Shown: positions 1 through 9,300 of the stretch, in pieces | Layout: each line of letters opens with the position of its first letter | Numbering within the stretch: position 1 is the first letter of the stretch | Assembly (NCBI GenBank): GCA_035527515.1 | Contig: DATLAJ010000128.1 | Coordinates: 1 to 32,023 of the forward strand | Direction: 5' to 3' | Length of the DNA stretch: 32,023 nucleotides | Origin: a bacterium | GTDB lineage: Bacteria > B130-G9 | Position numbers and translations under genes: made by a program | The notes under the pieces: generated by a model | Told to the model about the DNA's origin: nothing | The model's input: the letters and a program-made list of their open reading frames with translations, nothing else | Databases searched by the model: none

Positions 1-1
1 G

Positions 2-1387
2 CGGTTCAGGACGCGTGCTGAACAGAAGGATGTTCTGAAGGGTCTGAAAGACGGGACAGTGCAGATCGTGATCGGCACGCACCGCCTCCTTTCCAAAGAT
101 GTCGAGTTCAACGACTTGGGACTTCTCGTCATTGACGAGGAGCATCGATTTGGGGTTCGCCATAAGGAGAAGATCAAGCAGAAGAGAAAACAGATTGACG
201 TGCTCACGATGACAGCGACGCCGATCCCTCGGACGTTGCACATGGCGCTTTCGGACCTTCGGGACATTAGCATAATCGACACGCCGCCGGAGGACCGGCT
301 CGCTATCAAGACCAGAATCGCCCGTTTTGACAAGGAACTGATTCGTGGGGCGATAATCAGGGAGATCAGCCGGGGAGGCCAGGTTTACTTCGTCCACAAC
401 CGCGTGAAGAGTATTAACGCGATGGCGCACATGCTCAAGCGGCTCGTGCCAGAGGCGCGGATAGTGGTAGCGCACGGCCAGATGGACGAGGGGCAGCTTG
501 AGGAGGTGATGGTGAGGTTTGTTCGTAACGAGTTCGACGTTCTGCTCTGCACTGCGATTATCGAGTCGGGCCTGGATATCCCCTTAGTCAACACGATCAT
601 CATCAACCGAGCGGACAGGTTTGGGCTCGCACAGCTGTATCAGCTCCGCGGCCGAGTCGGGCGGTATAAGCATCAGGCCTATGCCTACTTGATGATACCA
701 AACGTGAAGACGCTTACGCCGGACGCCCGGAAACGGCTGGCAGTTGTCAACGAGCTTACCCAGCTCGGCTCTGGATTCCGGATCGCGAATTACGACCTCC
801 AGATAAGGGGCTCAGGCAACCTGCTTGGACCCGAACAGCATGGCCACGTGAACGTCGTAGGTTTCTACCTATACTGCGACCTTCTGAAGGACGCCGTCCG
901 CGAGATGAAGGGCGAGCCAACCGCTGCGAGACTCCCCGAGCCAACGTTCAATCTCCCTATCAACGCTCTGATCCCTGACCACTACATCACCGACTGCGAC
1001 CAGCGGCTCTACATGTACCGCAAACTCATAGGCGCAAAGGATGAGGTAACAATCGACGAGACCGCCAGCGAGATGCTCGACCGCTTCGGGCCAATGCCCA
1101 AAGAAGTGGGAAACCTGCTTATGCTCGCTCGTCTCAAGCTTGTCGCCAAACAGATCGGCCTTAACGTCGTCAGCCGGCGAGGCGCCTCGCTCTATTTCGA
1201 GTTCCGCGAGCAAAGCGCACTCCGTGGGGAGGACATCTCGCTCATATTCGCGCAGCACCCCCGCGCGGTCTCGGTCATCTCGCCGTTCGCCGCTGTCGTC
1301 CGCGCGCGTTATATCGAGGGCGATACTATCCTAGATATGCTCAAGTTCGTGCTGCTGTCGCTGAGGAAGCTGCTCACCGCCGCGTGA
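2..1387 (+). CDS. mfd: Transcription-repair coupling factor Mfd, C-terminal part (5' end outside window)
   Basis: Mfd is a DNA translocase that removes RNA polymerase stalled at lesions and recruits UvrA. The reading frame is open from base 2, so the start lies outside the window and about 461 C-terminal residues are visible. Seen in order: THRLL (motif Ib region), the Walker B box IDEEHRFG, TATPIPRTL (motif III), the second RecA-like domain with GLDIP and QLRGRVGR (motifs V and VI), then the TRCF C-terminal domain from about LPEPTFNLPINALIP to the end. RecG shares the helicase motifs but lacks the TRCF domain, so Mfd is preferred. The GTG at 59 is internal, not a start, because the upstream codons RFRTRAEQKDVLKGLKDGT also match Mfd. 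The stop is followed after 35 bases by a gene of different base composition. Confidence 0.96.
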   Translation, partial: RFRTRAEQKDVLKGLKDGTVQIVIGTHRLLSKDVEFNDLGLLVIDEEHRFGVRHKEKIKQKRKQIDVLTMTATPIPRTLHMALSDLRDISIIDTPPEDRLAIKTRIARFDKELIRGAIIREISRGGQVYFVHNRVKSINAMAHMLKRLVPEARIVVAHGQMDEGQLEEVMVRFVRNEFDVLLCTAIIESGLDIPLVNTIIINRADRFGLAQLYQLRGRVGRYKHQAYAYLMIPNVKTLTPDARKRLAVVNELTQLGSGFRIANYDLQIRGSGNLLGPEQHGHVNVVGFYLYCDLLKDAVREMKGEPTAARLPEPTFNLPINALIPDHYITDCDQRLYMYRKLIGAKDEVTIDETASEMLDRFGPMPKEVGNLLMLARLKLVAKQIGLNVVSRRGASLYFEFREQSALRGEDISLIFAQHPRAVSVISPFAAVVRARYIEGDTILDMLKFVLLSLRKLLTAA

Positions 1388-1422
1388 GACAATGTTCACT
1401 TAGATATGGGGTTAGAGAAATC

Positions 1423-2442
1423 ATGAATCAGAGGAACGATGAGAAGGCTGTTGCCTACGTCGATCTCCTTGGTTTTAGCAACATGGTTGGGGAAAGCCTA
1501 GAGGAAGGAAAACGCGTCCTCAACGACTTCTATGATGTCTGCGAGTGCGTGATAGGTGCCGAGCCTGACGTAACGGGATTTCTTCTTTCTGACTCGTTAG
1601 TGGCTTACTGCGATAACAAGCCACTTATGTTGAAAGTCATCAGCAAGCTTTATAGGGAGTGCTTTAAGAAGAACCGGGAATACACAGATCGGAATATCTT
1701 CTTTCTAGTTCCCAGGGGAGCCATTGGTGTGGGATTGATCGAGGTTCGAGAGAAATGCAAGCCACCGAATCTGACAGAGGGTTTTGTTGTGAGCCCAGCG
1801 TTGGTTCACTGTGTTGAGATGGAGAAGACAGTGAAGGGAGGGCGTCTTTTGCTAGCCGTGAAGACAGATGGCGAGGGGAAAAAGAAGGAAGAGACGGAGC
1901 TGTTATGGTCACCTGAAAACCAGGGGATGATATATTGGGATTTCCCCCTTGAGTTGTGGGGTGGATACAGGTATTTGGACTTGCTCTGGTTCTCCGACTC
2001 CTCGAAGTCAAGGGCACAACAGAAGCCAGAGATAGAAGAACTCATAGCCGTCGCGAGGGATCTCGTGAAGCACAATACCCAGAACAAAGAGCACTTGCAG
2101 AAACACTGTGAGACCCTACGCATTGGTCTGCTTAGCTATTCACGCTTTGTTGAGGCCTTCCTTCGATCTGAGCTGTTTATGGACCTAATTCGGGAATACG
2201 AGCAGGGATACGAACACGAGGAGTTCTGGCCGATATGGTTGGGCATGGTGGAAATGGCTCTGTTCAGCCCGGACGGAGAGTGCGCGCTGCCGTATAACCA
2301 GGACTTTGTCGGGTTCTGCAAGAAGATCTCGTTGTCGAGAGGTTGGGCCAAGGTTCTATGTGAGATAAACAAACCGGGGCAGGAAGACGTGAAAAGAGAG
2401 CTCACCCAGGTTCTCGAGGCGATGCAAATCGCAACGATGTGA
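1423..2442 (+). CDS. Protein with a divergent class III nucleotidyl-cyclase-like domain
   Basis: 339 residues from the ATG at 1423; an upstream in-frame start at 1384 would overlap the mfd stop and adds residues unlike the family. No strong Shine-Dalgarno is seen. Residues 9-160 read as a class III cyclase-like fold: AYVDLLGF (Asp14, first metal position), FLLSDSLVAY (Asp57, second metal position), PRGAIGVGLIEV (resembling the GIxxG strand) and EGFVVSPALVHCVEME (the place of the VNxAARL helix). The transition-state Asn and Arg of that helix are not apparent (Ser and Val instead), so classical cyclase activity is doubtful. The C-terminal 180 residues match nothing I recognise. There is no signal peptide or membrane segment. 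Codons are more A/T-rich than in mfd or the ABC-F gene, which fits horizontal gain. The family name is inferred from motifs only. Confidence 0.6.
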   Translation: MNQRNDEKAVAYVDLLGFSNMVGESLEEGKRVLNDFYDVCECVIGAEPDVTGFLLSDSLVAYCDNKPLMLKVISKLYRECFKKNREYTDRNIFFLVPRGAIGVGLIEVREKCKPPNLTEGFVVSPALVHCVEMEKTVKGGRLLLAVKTDGEGKKKEETELLWSPENQGMIYWDFPLELWGGYRYLDLLWFSDSSKSRAQQKPEIEELIAVARDLVKHNTQNKEHLQKHCETLRIGLLSYSRFVEAFLRSELFMDLIREYEQGYEHEEFWPIWLGMVEMALFSPDGECALPYNQDFVGFCKKISLSRGWAKVLCEINKPGQEDVKRELTQVLEAMQIATM

Positions 2443-2443
2443 T

Positions 2444-2468
2444 CGGGGACAGCCGCAGCGTGTCCCCG
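2444..2468. terminator. 8-bp stem hairpin just after the cyclase-like gene
   Basis: CGGGGACA and TGTCCCCG form a perfect inverted repeat around a 9-nt loop, beginning two bases after the stop codon at 2442. No T-run follows, so it is either a weak or factor-assisted terminator for the mfd-side genes or a small dispersed repeat. It lies between two convergent genes. Confidence 0.4.
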
Positions 2469-2541
2469 AACCCCTCCGCTGCTTTCGTGCCTTGCCCATG
2501 CGGTAGAATCAGGAAGCGACCCTTTGCGGCCTTCCACCTAC

Positions 2542-4548
2542 CTACTCGCCCAGCTTGGCGAGCGCCTCCTTCAGGTCGCTCTGCTCCTTTGAGAGACTCT
2601 CCCACCTGTGATACAGCCGTTTCAGCTGCTTGCCGAGCTTACGCCTCTTTACCCTGGCGTCTCGAAACTTCGGCGCAGTCCGCTCCGTCTCAGAGTGCGG
2701 AATCTGTGCATCCAGCTTCTCGATCTGGGCCTCCGCCTCCTCGATCTCCTCTTCAACGGCTTCAATCTGAGATTTGATGCGCTCAATCTCCTGCGATAGC
2801 CTCGTCCTGTCGAGGTTGGTCTGCTGCTTGAGTTTCTTGCCCTCCCGACTCTTCGGATGCGGCGCCATCCTGATTCTCACCTCCTTTGCGCTCGAACCGT
2901 CCGGACCGCTGGCTGCGCTGTCCGCAATGTCATCCTCTGCTGAGAGATGGCTTTCCCGGTATAAGTAATCGTTGTAGTTCCCTAAATATGAAGTTACGTG
3001 GCCTTCCCTCACCTCGAGAACTCGCGTTGCCATGTTGTTCATCAGCCGGCGGTCATGCGAGACGATGAGAACCGTTCCCTCGAACCTCTGAATCGCGTCC
3101 TCGAATATCTGCTTGCCGGCGATGTCGAGGTGGTTGGTCGGCTCATCGAGAACGAGGAAATTGGCGCGGCGAAACATCATCTTGGCGAGAACCAGGCGAG
3201 ACCTCTCGCCTCCGCTCAGGACCTTCACCTTTTTGAGAACGTCATCGCCAGAGAAGAGGAAGTTGCCTAAAATGCCACGCAATCGGGGAACCATCTCGAT
3301 CGGGGCAACAGACTCCATCTCCTCAAGCACCGTGCTCTCAAGCGATAGGTCCGTCTCGTGCTCCTGCGAGAAATACTCGAACTTGATGTTGTAGCCGAGC
3401 TTTATCTCGCCACTGTCGATCGGCTCCGCGCCGGCGATTATCTTCAAAAGCGTGGTCTTGCCCGCGCCGTTGACGCCAACCACAGCGACTCGTTCGCGGC
3501 GCCGGAGCATCAGGTCCAGGCCGTCAAAAACTGTGTTGTCGCCGTAAGATTTTTGGACGCCGGTCAGACGCGCGACATCCTTGCCGCCTCGTTCGGGCTG
3601 CGGGAAGTCAAACCTGAAGGTTCCTAACTTGGGCGGTATCTCAATCCTTGTGAGCCTGTCCAGATACTTGATCCGGCTCTGGACCGCGCTGGCCTTTCTC
3701 GCCTTGTATCTAAACCTATCGATGAAGGTCTGAACGTGTGCGACATGCTCCTCCTGATGCTTGTAGCGCTTGAGCAACAGCTCGTGACGCTCCGCCCTTT
3801 CTTTCTCGTATTCCGTGTAGTTGCACCTGTAGTGCGCGAGCTTGCCGAAACCGACCTCGACAAGACTCGTTACCATCTTATCGAGGAAATACCTGTCGTG
3901 AGATACAATCACCACGGTGCCGTCATAATCGACGAGATACTGCTCAAGCCACTGACGCGCCTCGAGGTCGAGGTAGTTGGTCGGCTCGTCCAGAAGCAAG
4001 ACATCAGGCCTTTGCAGCAGCAGTTTGGCTAGCGCTATCCGCATCTGCCATCCACCGCTGAACTCGCTGGAGCTTCTCGGGAAATCGTCCTTCGCAAAGC
4101 CCAGTCCCATCAAGACTGCCCCCACCTTCGCCTCGACCTCAAATCCGTCCAGCTGCTCGAACCTGTGTTGGCAGAAGCTATACCTGTCAAGCAGCGGATC
4201 GCCGTCCACAATCGCACCACCTCTCGAGGCAATCTCATGCTCCAGATGCTCCATCTCATGCTTGAGCTCGATGACGTCAGCGAACACATGCATCGCCTCG
4301 TCCCATACAGTCTGGGTAAGCGCCTCATATACCTGCTGGGGAAGGTAGCCGAACCGGCAGTTCTTGGGGGCCTCGATGTTGCCTGAGTCTGGCTCCTGAA
4401 GGCCAGCGATAACCTTGAGAAGCGTGGTCTTGCCGGAGCCGTTTGCTCCGACGATGCCCACCCGCTCGTCGTCCCGAACGTGCCACGACACGTCGTCCAG
4501 AATCTTTCGCCCAACGAACGTCAGCGATATGTTATTCAAAGCGAACAT
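2542..4548 (-). CDS. ABC-F family ATPase (Uup/EttA/YdiF type)
   Basis: 668 residues with two ABC domains and no membrane segments, the hallmark of ABC-F proteins, which act on the ribosome (stall relief, translation factor or antibiotic protection). Domain 1: Walker A GANGSGKTT near residue 34, signature SGGWQMRIAL, Walker B VLLLDEPTNYLDL. Domain 2: GVNGAGKTT, LSGGERSRLVLAKM, FLVLDEPTNHLDI. The basic interdomain linker (RHELLLKRYKHQEE to SRIKYLDRL) corresponds to the P-site tRNA interaction motif region. Residues from about 560 are a charged coiled coil (EEIEEAEAQIEKLDAQI), as in Uup-like members. The ATG at 4548 fits the family start MFALNNISLTFVGRKIL, but no clear Shine-Dalgarno precedes it. 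It lies 144 bp downstream of rlmN on the same strand. The subfamily cannot be fixed by eye. Confidence 0.93.
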   Translation of the reverse strand: MFALNNISLTFVGRKILDDVSWHVRDDERVGIVGANGSGKTTLLKVIAGLQEPDSGNIEAPKNCRFGYLPQQVYEALTQTVWDEAMHVFADVIELKHEMEHLEHEIASRGGAIVDGDPLLDRYSFCQHRFEQLDGFEVEAKVGAVLMGLGFAKDDFPRSSSEFSGGWQMRIALAKLLLQRPDVLLLDEPTNYLDLEARQWLEQYLVDYDGTVVIVSHDRYFLDKMVTSLVEVGFGKLAHYRCNYTEYEKERAERHELLLKRYKHQEEHVAHVQTFIDRFRYKARKASAVQSRIKYLDRLTRIEIPPKLGTFRFDFPQPERGGKDVARLTGVQKSYGDNTVFDGLDLMLRRRERVAVVGVNGAGKTTLLKIIAGAEPIDSGEIKLGYNIKFEYFSQEHETDLSLESTVLEEMESVAPIEMVPRLRGILGNFLFSGDDVLKKVKVLSGGERSRLVLAKMMFRRANFLVLDEPTNHLDIAGKQIFEDAIQRFEGTVLIVSHDRRLMNNMATRVLEVREGHVTSYLGNYNDYLYRESHLSAEDDIADSAASGPDGSSAKEVRIRMAPHPKSREGKKLKQQTNLDRTRLSQEIERIKSQIEAVEEEIEEAEAQIEKLDAQIPHSETERTAPKFRDARVKRRKLGKQLKRLYHRWESLSKEQSDLKEALAKLGE

Positions 4549-4637
4549 GATGATTCAGTTGGCAGTTGGGTGCCCACGGCACTCGGGCAGCTTCTTCCGT
4601 TGTCGAACGAGCTTGGTCGGCTCGCACGTTCCGAGCT

Positions 4638-4654
4638 CGCCTCCGCCGGAGGCG
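4638..4654. repeat. Short GC-rich palindrome between rlmN and the ABC-F gene
   Basis: CGCCTCC-GCC-GGAGGCG is a perfect 7-bp inverted repeat with a 3-nt loop in the 144-bp spacer. A second small stem (GTGCC-CAC-GGCAC, 4570-4582) lies near the ABC-F start. No T-tract follows either. They may be REP-like elements or attenuating structures; function is unknown. Confidence 0.4.
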
Positions 4655-4692
4655 CAGGGTATGCGTGCGGAGGCTCTCCGCTGGCAGTTCCT

Positions 4693-5727
4693 TCATCCTT
4701 CCGCCTTCCGCCTCGCGAGTTGCCCACAGGCGGCTGCGATGTCGCTTCCCCTAGAATGTCTAATAGTAGCGTTCACACCAGCCTTTTCAAGTGTCCGGAG
4801 AAACAATTCCACCTCATGCGCGGTCGGCGCCGCAAACTTTGACAGAGGTGTCCTGTTGAAGGGGATCAGGTTGACCTTGCAGCGGACTGCCTTGAGCAGA
4901 GACGCAAGCGATCTGGCGTGCCCGGGCTCCGAGTTGATCCCGTCGAACAGGATGTATTCAAACGTCGGCAGCCGCCCAGTTGCCTCGAAGTAGGCTTTCG
5001 CCGCCTCGACTATCGATGCCACCGGGAAGGTGCGGTTTGCGGGGACGAGCTTGTCTCTGAGATCATCATCCGGAGCGTGAAGCGAGAAGGCGAGACCCAC
5101 CTGCGGGACCTGCTCGAGGATCTTACCGATGGTGTCGGGAAGCCCCACCGTCGAGAGGGTAATTCTGCGCCAACCGATGTTGAATACCGCGGCGTTGTTC
5201 ATGGCCTTGATTGCCTTGAGGGTGTTGTCCAAGTTGTCTGCCGGCTCGCCCATTCCCATCAGGACAACGTGCGTGATGCGGCTCTGCGGGACAGTTCTCT
5301 GCGCGAGAAGCACCTGGGCGAGCATCTCCCCCGCGGAAAGATCCCTCGTGAAGCCGCCTCCGCCGCTGGCGCAGAACTTGCACCCGAACTTGCACCCCAC
5401 CTGTGTGGAGACACACAACGTTAGCCTCTTCTCGGTCGGGATCAGAACCGATTCAACCAGGTTCCCGTCGTGAAGCTGAACCAGATGCTTCGAGGCGCCA
5501 TCGGTCTTCGATTTGAGTGTTTCGACGACCTTTGGCCTGCATATCTCGAACTCTCCGCTGAGTCGCTCGCGGAGAGCCGCCGGCAGGTTAGTCATTTGAC
5601 TGCACTGCGTCGATAGCCTCGAGTAAACCCACTGGACTACTTGTCGACTCCTGTATCGCGGCTCGCCCCAGTCGAGAAGCAGCGTGTCCAGCTCCTGTGG
5701 CGAAAGGTCAAGTATGTCTTGTTTCAT
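4693..5727 (-). CDS. rlmN: Dual-specificity RNA (A2503/A37) methyltransferase RlmN
   Basis: A radical SAM enzyme that makes 2-methyladenosine at 23S rRNA A2503 and at A37 of some tRNAs. It has 344 residues, normal for the family. The 4Fe-4S motif is GCKFGCKFC (Cys112, Cys116, Cys119), preceded by TLCVSTQVGC, typical of RlmN/Cfr. The SAM-binding region MGMGEPADNLDNTLKAI is intact. The methyl-carrying cysteine is Cys334 in DIAAACGQL, and the C-terminus is only ten residues beyond it (GQLARRKAEG). The ATG at 5727 has GGAG seven bases upstream. A good promoter lies at 5758-5786, giving a leader of about 25 nt. The last codons and stop coincide with an 18-bp sequence repeated at 16768-16785. Confidence 0.96.
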   Translation of the reverse strand: MKQDILDLSPQELDTLLLDWGEPRYRSRQVVQWVYSRLSTQCSQMTNLPAALRERLSGEFEICRPKVVETLKSKTDGASKHLVQLHDGNLVESVLIPTEKRLTLCVSTQVGCKFGCKFCASGGGGFTRDLSAGEMLAQVLLAQRTVPQSRITHVVLMGMGEPADNLDNTLKAIKAMNNAAVFNIGWRRITLSTVGLPDTIGKILEQVPQVGLAFSLHAPDDDLRDKLVPANRTFPVASIVEAAKAYFEATGRLPTFEYILFDGINSEPGHARSLASLLKAVRCKVNLIPFNRTPLSKFAAPTAHEVELFLRTLEKAGVNATIRHSRGSDIAAACGQLARRKAEG

Positions 5728-5757
5728 TATTGTCTCCGAGCCATCTTAAAAGGGCAG

Positions 5758-5786
5758 ATGATACTGAGGCAAGATCAAGTGGTCAA
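5758..5786 (-). promoter_or_regulatory. Sigma70-type promoter of rlmN
   Basis: Read on the minus strand: TTGACC, a 17-bp spacer, TATCAT. The predicted start is about 24 nt before the rlmN ATG. Just upstream a short inverted repeat TCACG-TAGGG-CGTGA (5788-5802) abuts the -35 box and could be an operator, though this is weak. Confidence 0.65.
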
Positions 5787-5915
5787 ATCACGTAGGGCGT
5801 GAAGGGTCAACGGCGGAATGAACAGGTGGGCCGTGTAGGGGCAGATCACCGCGCCTGCCCTTTCTTATCGATGCTAAAGGACAATCGAGCAGGATTGCCG
5901 CCCCAGTTGGCGGTT

Positions 5916-6122
5916 CTACCTGGGCCCCTGACCGAGGCGCCGGGAAAGCTCTTCATTCTTCTTCAGTACATACTCTTTGGCGGCCTCAAAGCTCATCCCA
6001 GGATGGCTGAGCACATCCGTTATGGTTGTGCGAGCCAGCTCCTCGGGGCTAACACCAAGGCGCTGGGCTGTCTCTGAAAGGGCATTTGCCTCTTCTTCGG
6101 AGAGGTCTATCGATATTCTCAT
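5916..6122 (-). CDS. Small antitoxin-like (ribbon-helix-helix/Phd-type) protein
   Basis: 68 residues: MRISIDLSEEEANALSETA at the N-terminus suits a ribbon-helix-helix strand plus helix, and the C-terminal YVLKKNEELSRRLGQG resembles the tail of small antitoxins paired with Fic/Doc or PIN toxins. The start is supported by GGAAAGG a few bases upstream of the ATG at 6122. No toxin gene is found on either side: downstream is a 188-bp spacer to rlmN, upstream is a decayed region. It is therefore an orphan or the survivor of a broken toxin-antitoxin pair. Family assignment is by resemblance only. Confidence 0.6.
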   Translation of the reverse strand: MRISIDLSEEEANALSETAQRLGVSPEELARTTITDVLSHPGMSFEAAKEYVLKKNEELSRRLGQGPR

Positions 6123-6255
6123 CGTCCTTTCCTTTCATATCCTGAATATCTGTCCATTATCATCCGCCTCGTTTCAAAGCATGAGCCTGGCCCAATGTTG
6201 CCGTGAACGTCAAGCGCTACAAGCCAGAGGGTTTGACCCCGGATTGGAGGTAACT

Positions 6256-6396
6256 TCATGCGGCCTTCTTGTATTGCTCCCAGAGTTGGTCGAATCGGTG
6301 CCTCTTTGATGCCCTCCTTATCGCCATCAAATGCTTGAATCCGTCCTTGCTCCAACGCATGCCCAGCCCCCGAAGCGACTTGGCGAAGCTCCTCAC
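6256..6396 (-). pseudogene. Remnant resembling a transposase C-terminus
   Basis: A minus-strand frame of about 46 codons ending at TGA 6256-6258 reads ...VRSFAKSLRGLGMRWSKDG, then FKHLMAIRRASKRHRFDQLW and EQYKKAA. The GMRWS-x-x-G pattern followed by a basic helix and a Trp near the end recalls C-termini of ISKra4/ISLre2-like transposases. Nothing of the catalytic part is present because the frame runs straight into the stop of the large surface gene at 6393. A remnant of an insertion is inferred; chance similarity is possible. Confidence 0.4.
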
Positions 6397-9300
6397 TCGA
6401 TCACAAAACTGTCCTCGCCAATGTCGCACCAAAGAGTTAGCGTCCCGCTCTCAGTCATCCCCGCCAACAGCATATAATCTCCATGTCTGTTGAACGGCAG
6501 CGACTCGCCTGTTACAGGTATCTGCCAGAGGCCGTCAAGCGTCAATTCGAGGCCCGCAGGCAGTGTGAAAGACGGCAGAAACGCCTCAAGGCCCGGCGCC
6601 CACGCCCAGTCCGGGCCTACGGGCGACCAGAATGCCCCTTCGGGGTCGAGCAGAGCGAGATACACGTCGCCGTCAACGTCATAATGAGGCGCTGAGATGT
6701 GCAGTCCGATGTTTAGCGTGTCGCCGAGAGCATAGGAATCTGCCTGAGCCGATAGCGTGATGAATGGCTCGCCCCCAATTGAGAACTCCACCGCCGCGAT
6801 ATTGGAGATAGCGTCGAGCGTCCCTGGCTCGGTTGCCCCTGCCAGCAGCGTGTAATCGCCGCTTCGGGCGAGATTTGGCACGTCATTGGGAACTGGCAGC
6901 GACCAAGCCGGCATGGAGACGTTAAACCCATGAGGGAGCTCGAAGCTGGTCAGCCAGGGCAGTATGCCCTCAGTCCAAGCCCCGAAGCCAACCGGCGACC
7001 AGAAGCGCTCGCCGTCTCCACCCCAGTTGTAAACCATCACCACGTAAACGTCCGCGTTTACGTCAGACCCGCTATTGGTGCATCCGAGTGAGATAGCGAC
7101 ATCGTCCCCGAACGCGTAACTGCTGCTGTCCGTCCAGACCGACATCTGAAGCGCACCGCCGACCATGTACACAGTCGTGCAGTCCGGCACAGCGGGGGCC
7201 GCCTCAACATTGCCGGCGTTGTCGGTTGCGACCGTATAGAAGTCGAACGTCCCCTCGCCATCGGGCGCAGTGAACTCGAAGCTGCCCGAGCTGCCTGTCT
7301 GTGCACTCCCGTAGTTCTGCCAAGAGCCGCCGTTGAAGCGATAGCGAAGCTGTGTCTGTGCCATACCGGACCCACCATCCGACGCCGTGAACTCAACATC
7401 GAACGGCACCTCGGCAACCTGCCCCGGAGCGGTTGCGACAGACTCCGGTGGCGTTGTGTCGAGCACCGTGGAGCTATCTCCGTTGCCAGATGCGTCAGCC
7501 TCCACGTTGCCAGCGGTGTCCTCCGCTACTGTCTGGAAGTAATACGTGCCCTCACCATGCGCCGCCGTGAAGTCGAATGAGCCGGACGAACCGCTCTCGG
7601 AAAGCTCGCTGTCGGTCCAACTACCCGTGCCGAACTTGTAGTAGAGCTTCGTCTCATCGAGACCACTGCCGCCGGTATCCGAGGCGGTAAACGTCACTTC
7701 GATAACCGAGTTCTTGCTGTACGTTGGACTGCTGCACCCCGAGGAAGGCGCGGTCGCATCATAAATGGTCGCATCGTTGCCATCGCCCGAGGGGCCCGCC
7801 TCCACGTTTCCGGCGTTGTCCTGGGCTTTCGTCTGGAAGCAGTACGTGCCCTGGCCATGCGCCGCCGTGAAGTCGAATGAGCCGGACGAAGCGCTCGCGG
7901 AAAGCTCGCTGTCGGTCCAGGTTCCCGACTGGCCAAACTTGTAGTAGAGCTTCGTCTCATCGAGGCCAGCGCCGCCGGTATCCGAGGCGGTGAAGGTCAC
8001 TTCGATGGCGGAGTTCCTGCTGTACGTTGGACTGCTGCATCCTGACGAGGGCGCGGTCGCATCGTAAATGGTCGCATCGTTGCCATCGCCCGAGGGGCCC
8101 GCCTCCACGTTTCCGGCGTTGTCCTGGGCTTTCGTCTGGAAGTAGTACGTGCCCTGGCCGCCCGCTGCCGTGAAACTGAACGAGCCTGATGCGCCGCTCT
8201 CGGAAAGCTCGCTGTCGGTCCAGGTTCCCGACTGGCCGAACTTGTAGTAGAGCTTCGTCTCATCAAGACCACTGCCGCCGGTATCCGAGGCGGTAAACGT
8301 CACTTCGATAGCCGAGCTCTTGCTATACGTTGGACTGCTGCACCCCGAGGAAGGCGCGGTCGCATCGTGAATGGTCGCATCGTCGCCGCTGCCAGAAGGG
8401 CCCGCTTCCACGTTTCCGGCGTTGTCCTGAGCTTTCGTCTGGAAGTAGTACGTGCCCTGGCCGTCAGCTGCCGTGAAACTGAACGAGCCTGATGCGCCGC
8501 TCTCGGAAAGTCCGCTGTCGGTCCATGTTCCCGACTGGCCGAACTTGTACCACAGCGCGACCGAAGCGAGGCCTGAGCCGCCATCGGACGCCTCATAGGT
8601 AACCGTTATCGCCGTCGAGTTGGAAAATGCTGGCGAGGAACAGCTGCTTTCTGGTACGGTCCAATCGACGGTCGTCTCCGCGTCGGGCACGTCTCGCATT
8701 GCCTCCTCGTGGCCAGCAGCATCCGTTCCGACGGAGATGAACCCATAAACACCCTCAACCGCGTCGTTGGGGGTAAAGGCCAATGTGCCGCGCGAGGCAT
8801 GAACATCGCCCGCAAGGGCCCAATCGGCGCCATCTAACGAGTAATAGACGGAGACATTGGTGACGAGTGTTACTGCATCTGTCGCCAAGACGGAGACCTG
8901 CACTGGGAACGCCGTGGAGTACTGAGGCGCTGAGACGGATGAAACTGGCGGAGCGAGATCGACAGCCAATTCCATGTCCGGCTCAGGCGGCGTGGGCTCG
9001 CGATTGCCGAAGGCGTCCGTGCAGATCGACCACAGCGTGTATATGCCTTCCTGGGCGGGTGCAAAGTCAAGAGAGCCGGTCGCTATGGTTGCTGGCGTGC
9101 CCTCGATCGTCTCGTAAAGTGTGTTACTTCCCTCGAACGAGTACCAGACCTCGACCGACTTCACCCCCGAGAGAAAATGACCTTCCTGGCCCTGATCGCT
9201 TGCGTCATAATAGACTGTGACGGGCAGAGAGCCTGCGATGCTTGGACCTGAAACGGCGGAGAAGGGCACGGTCGAATCGACCAGGACCTCGCAGTCGCAA

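Noticed and set aside
6119-6355. A 78-codon frame overlapping the antitoxin start by ATGA, possibly its toxin
   Set aside because: It has no toxin motifs, and a competing frame in the same DNA resembles a transposase C-terminus better.
7450-8650. A CRISPR-like array
   Set aside because: The 303-bp units are continuous coding repeats with no short repeat/spacer alternation.
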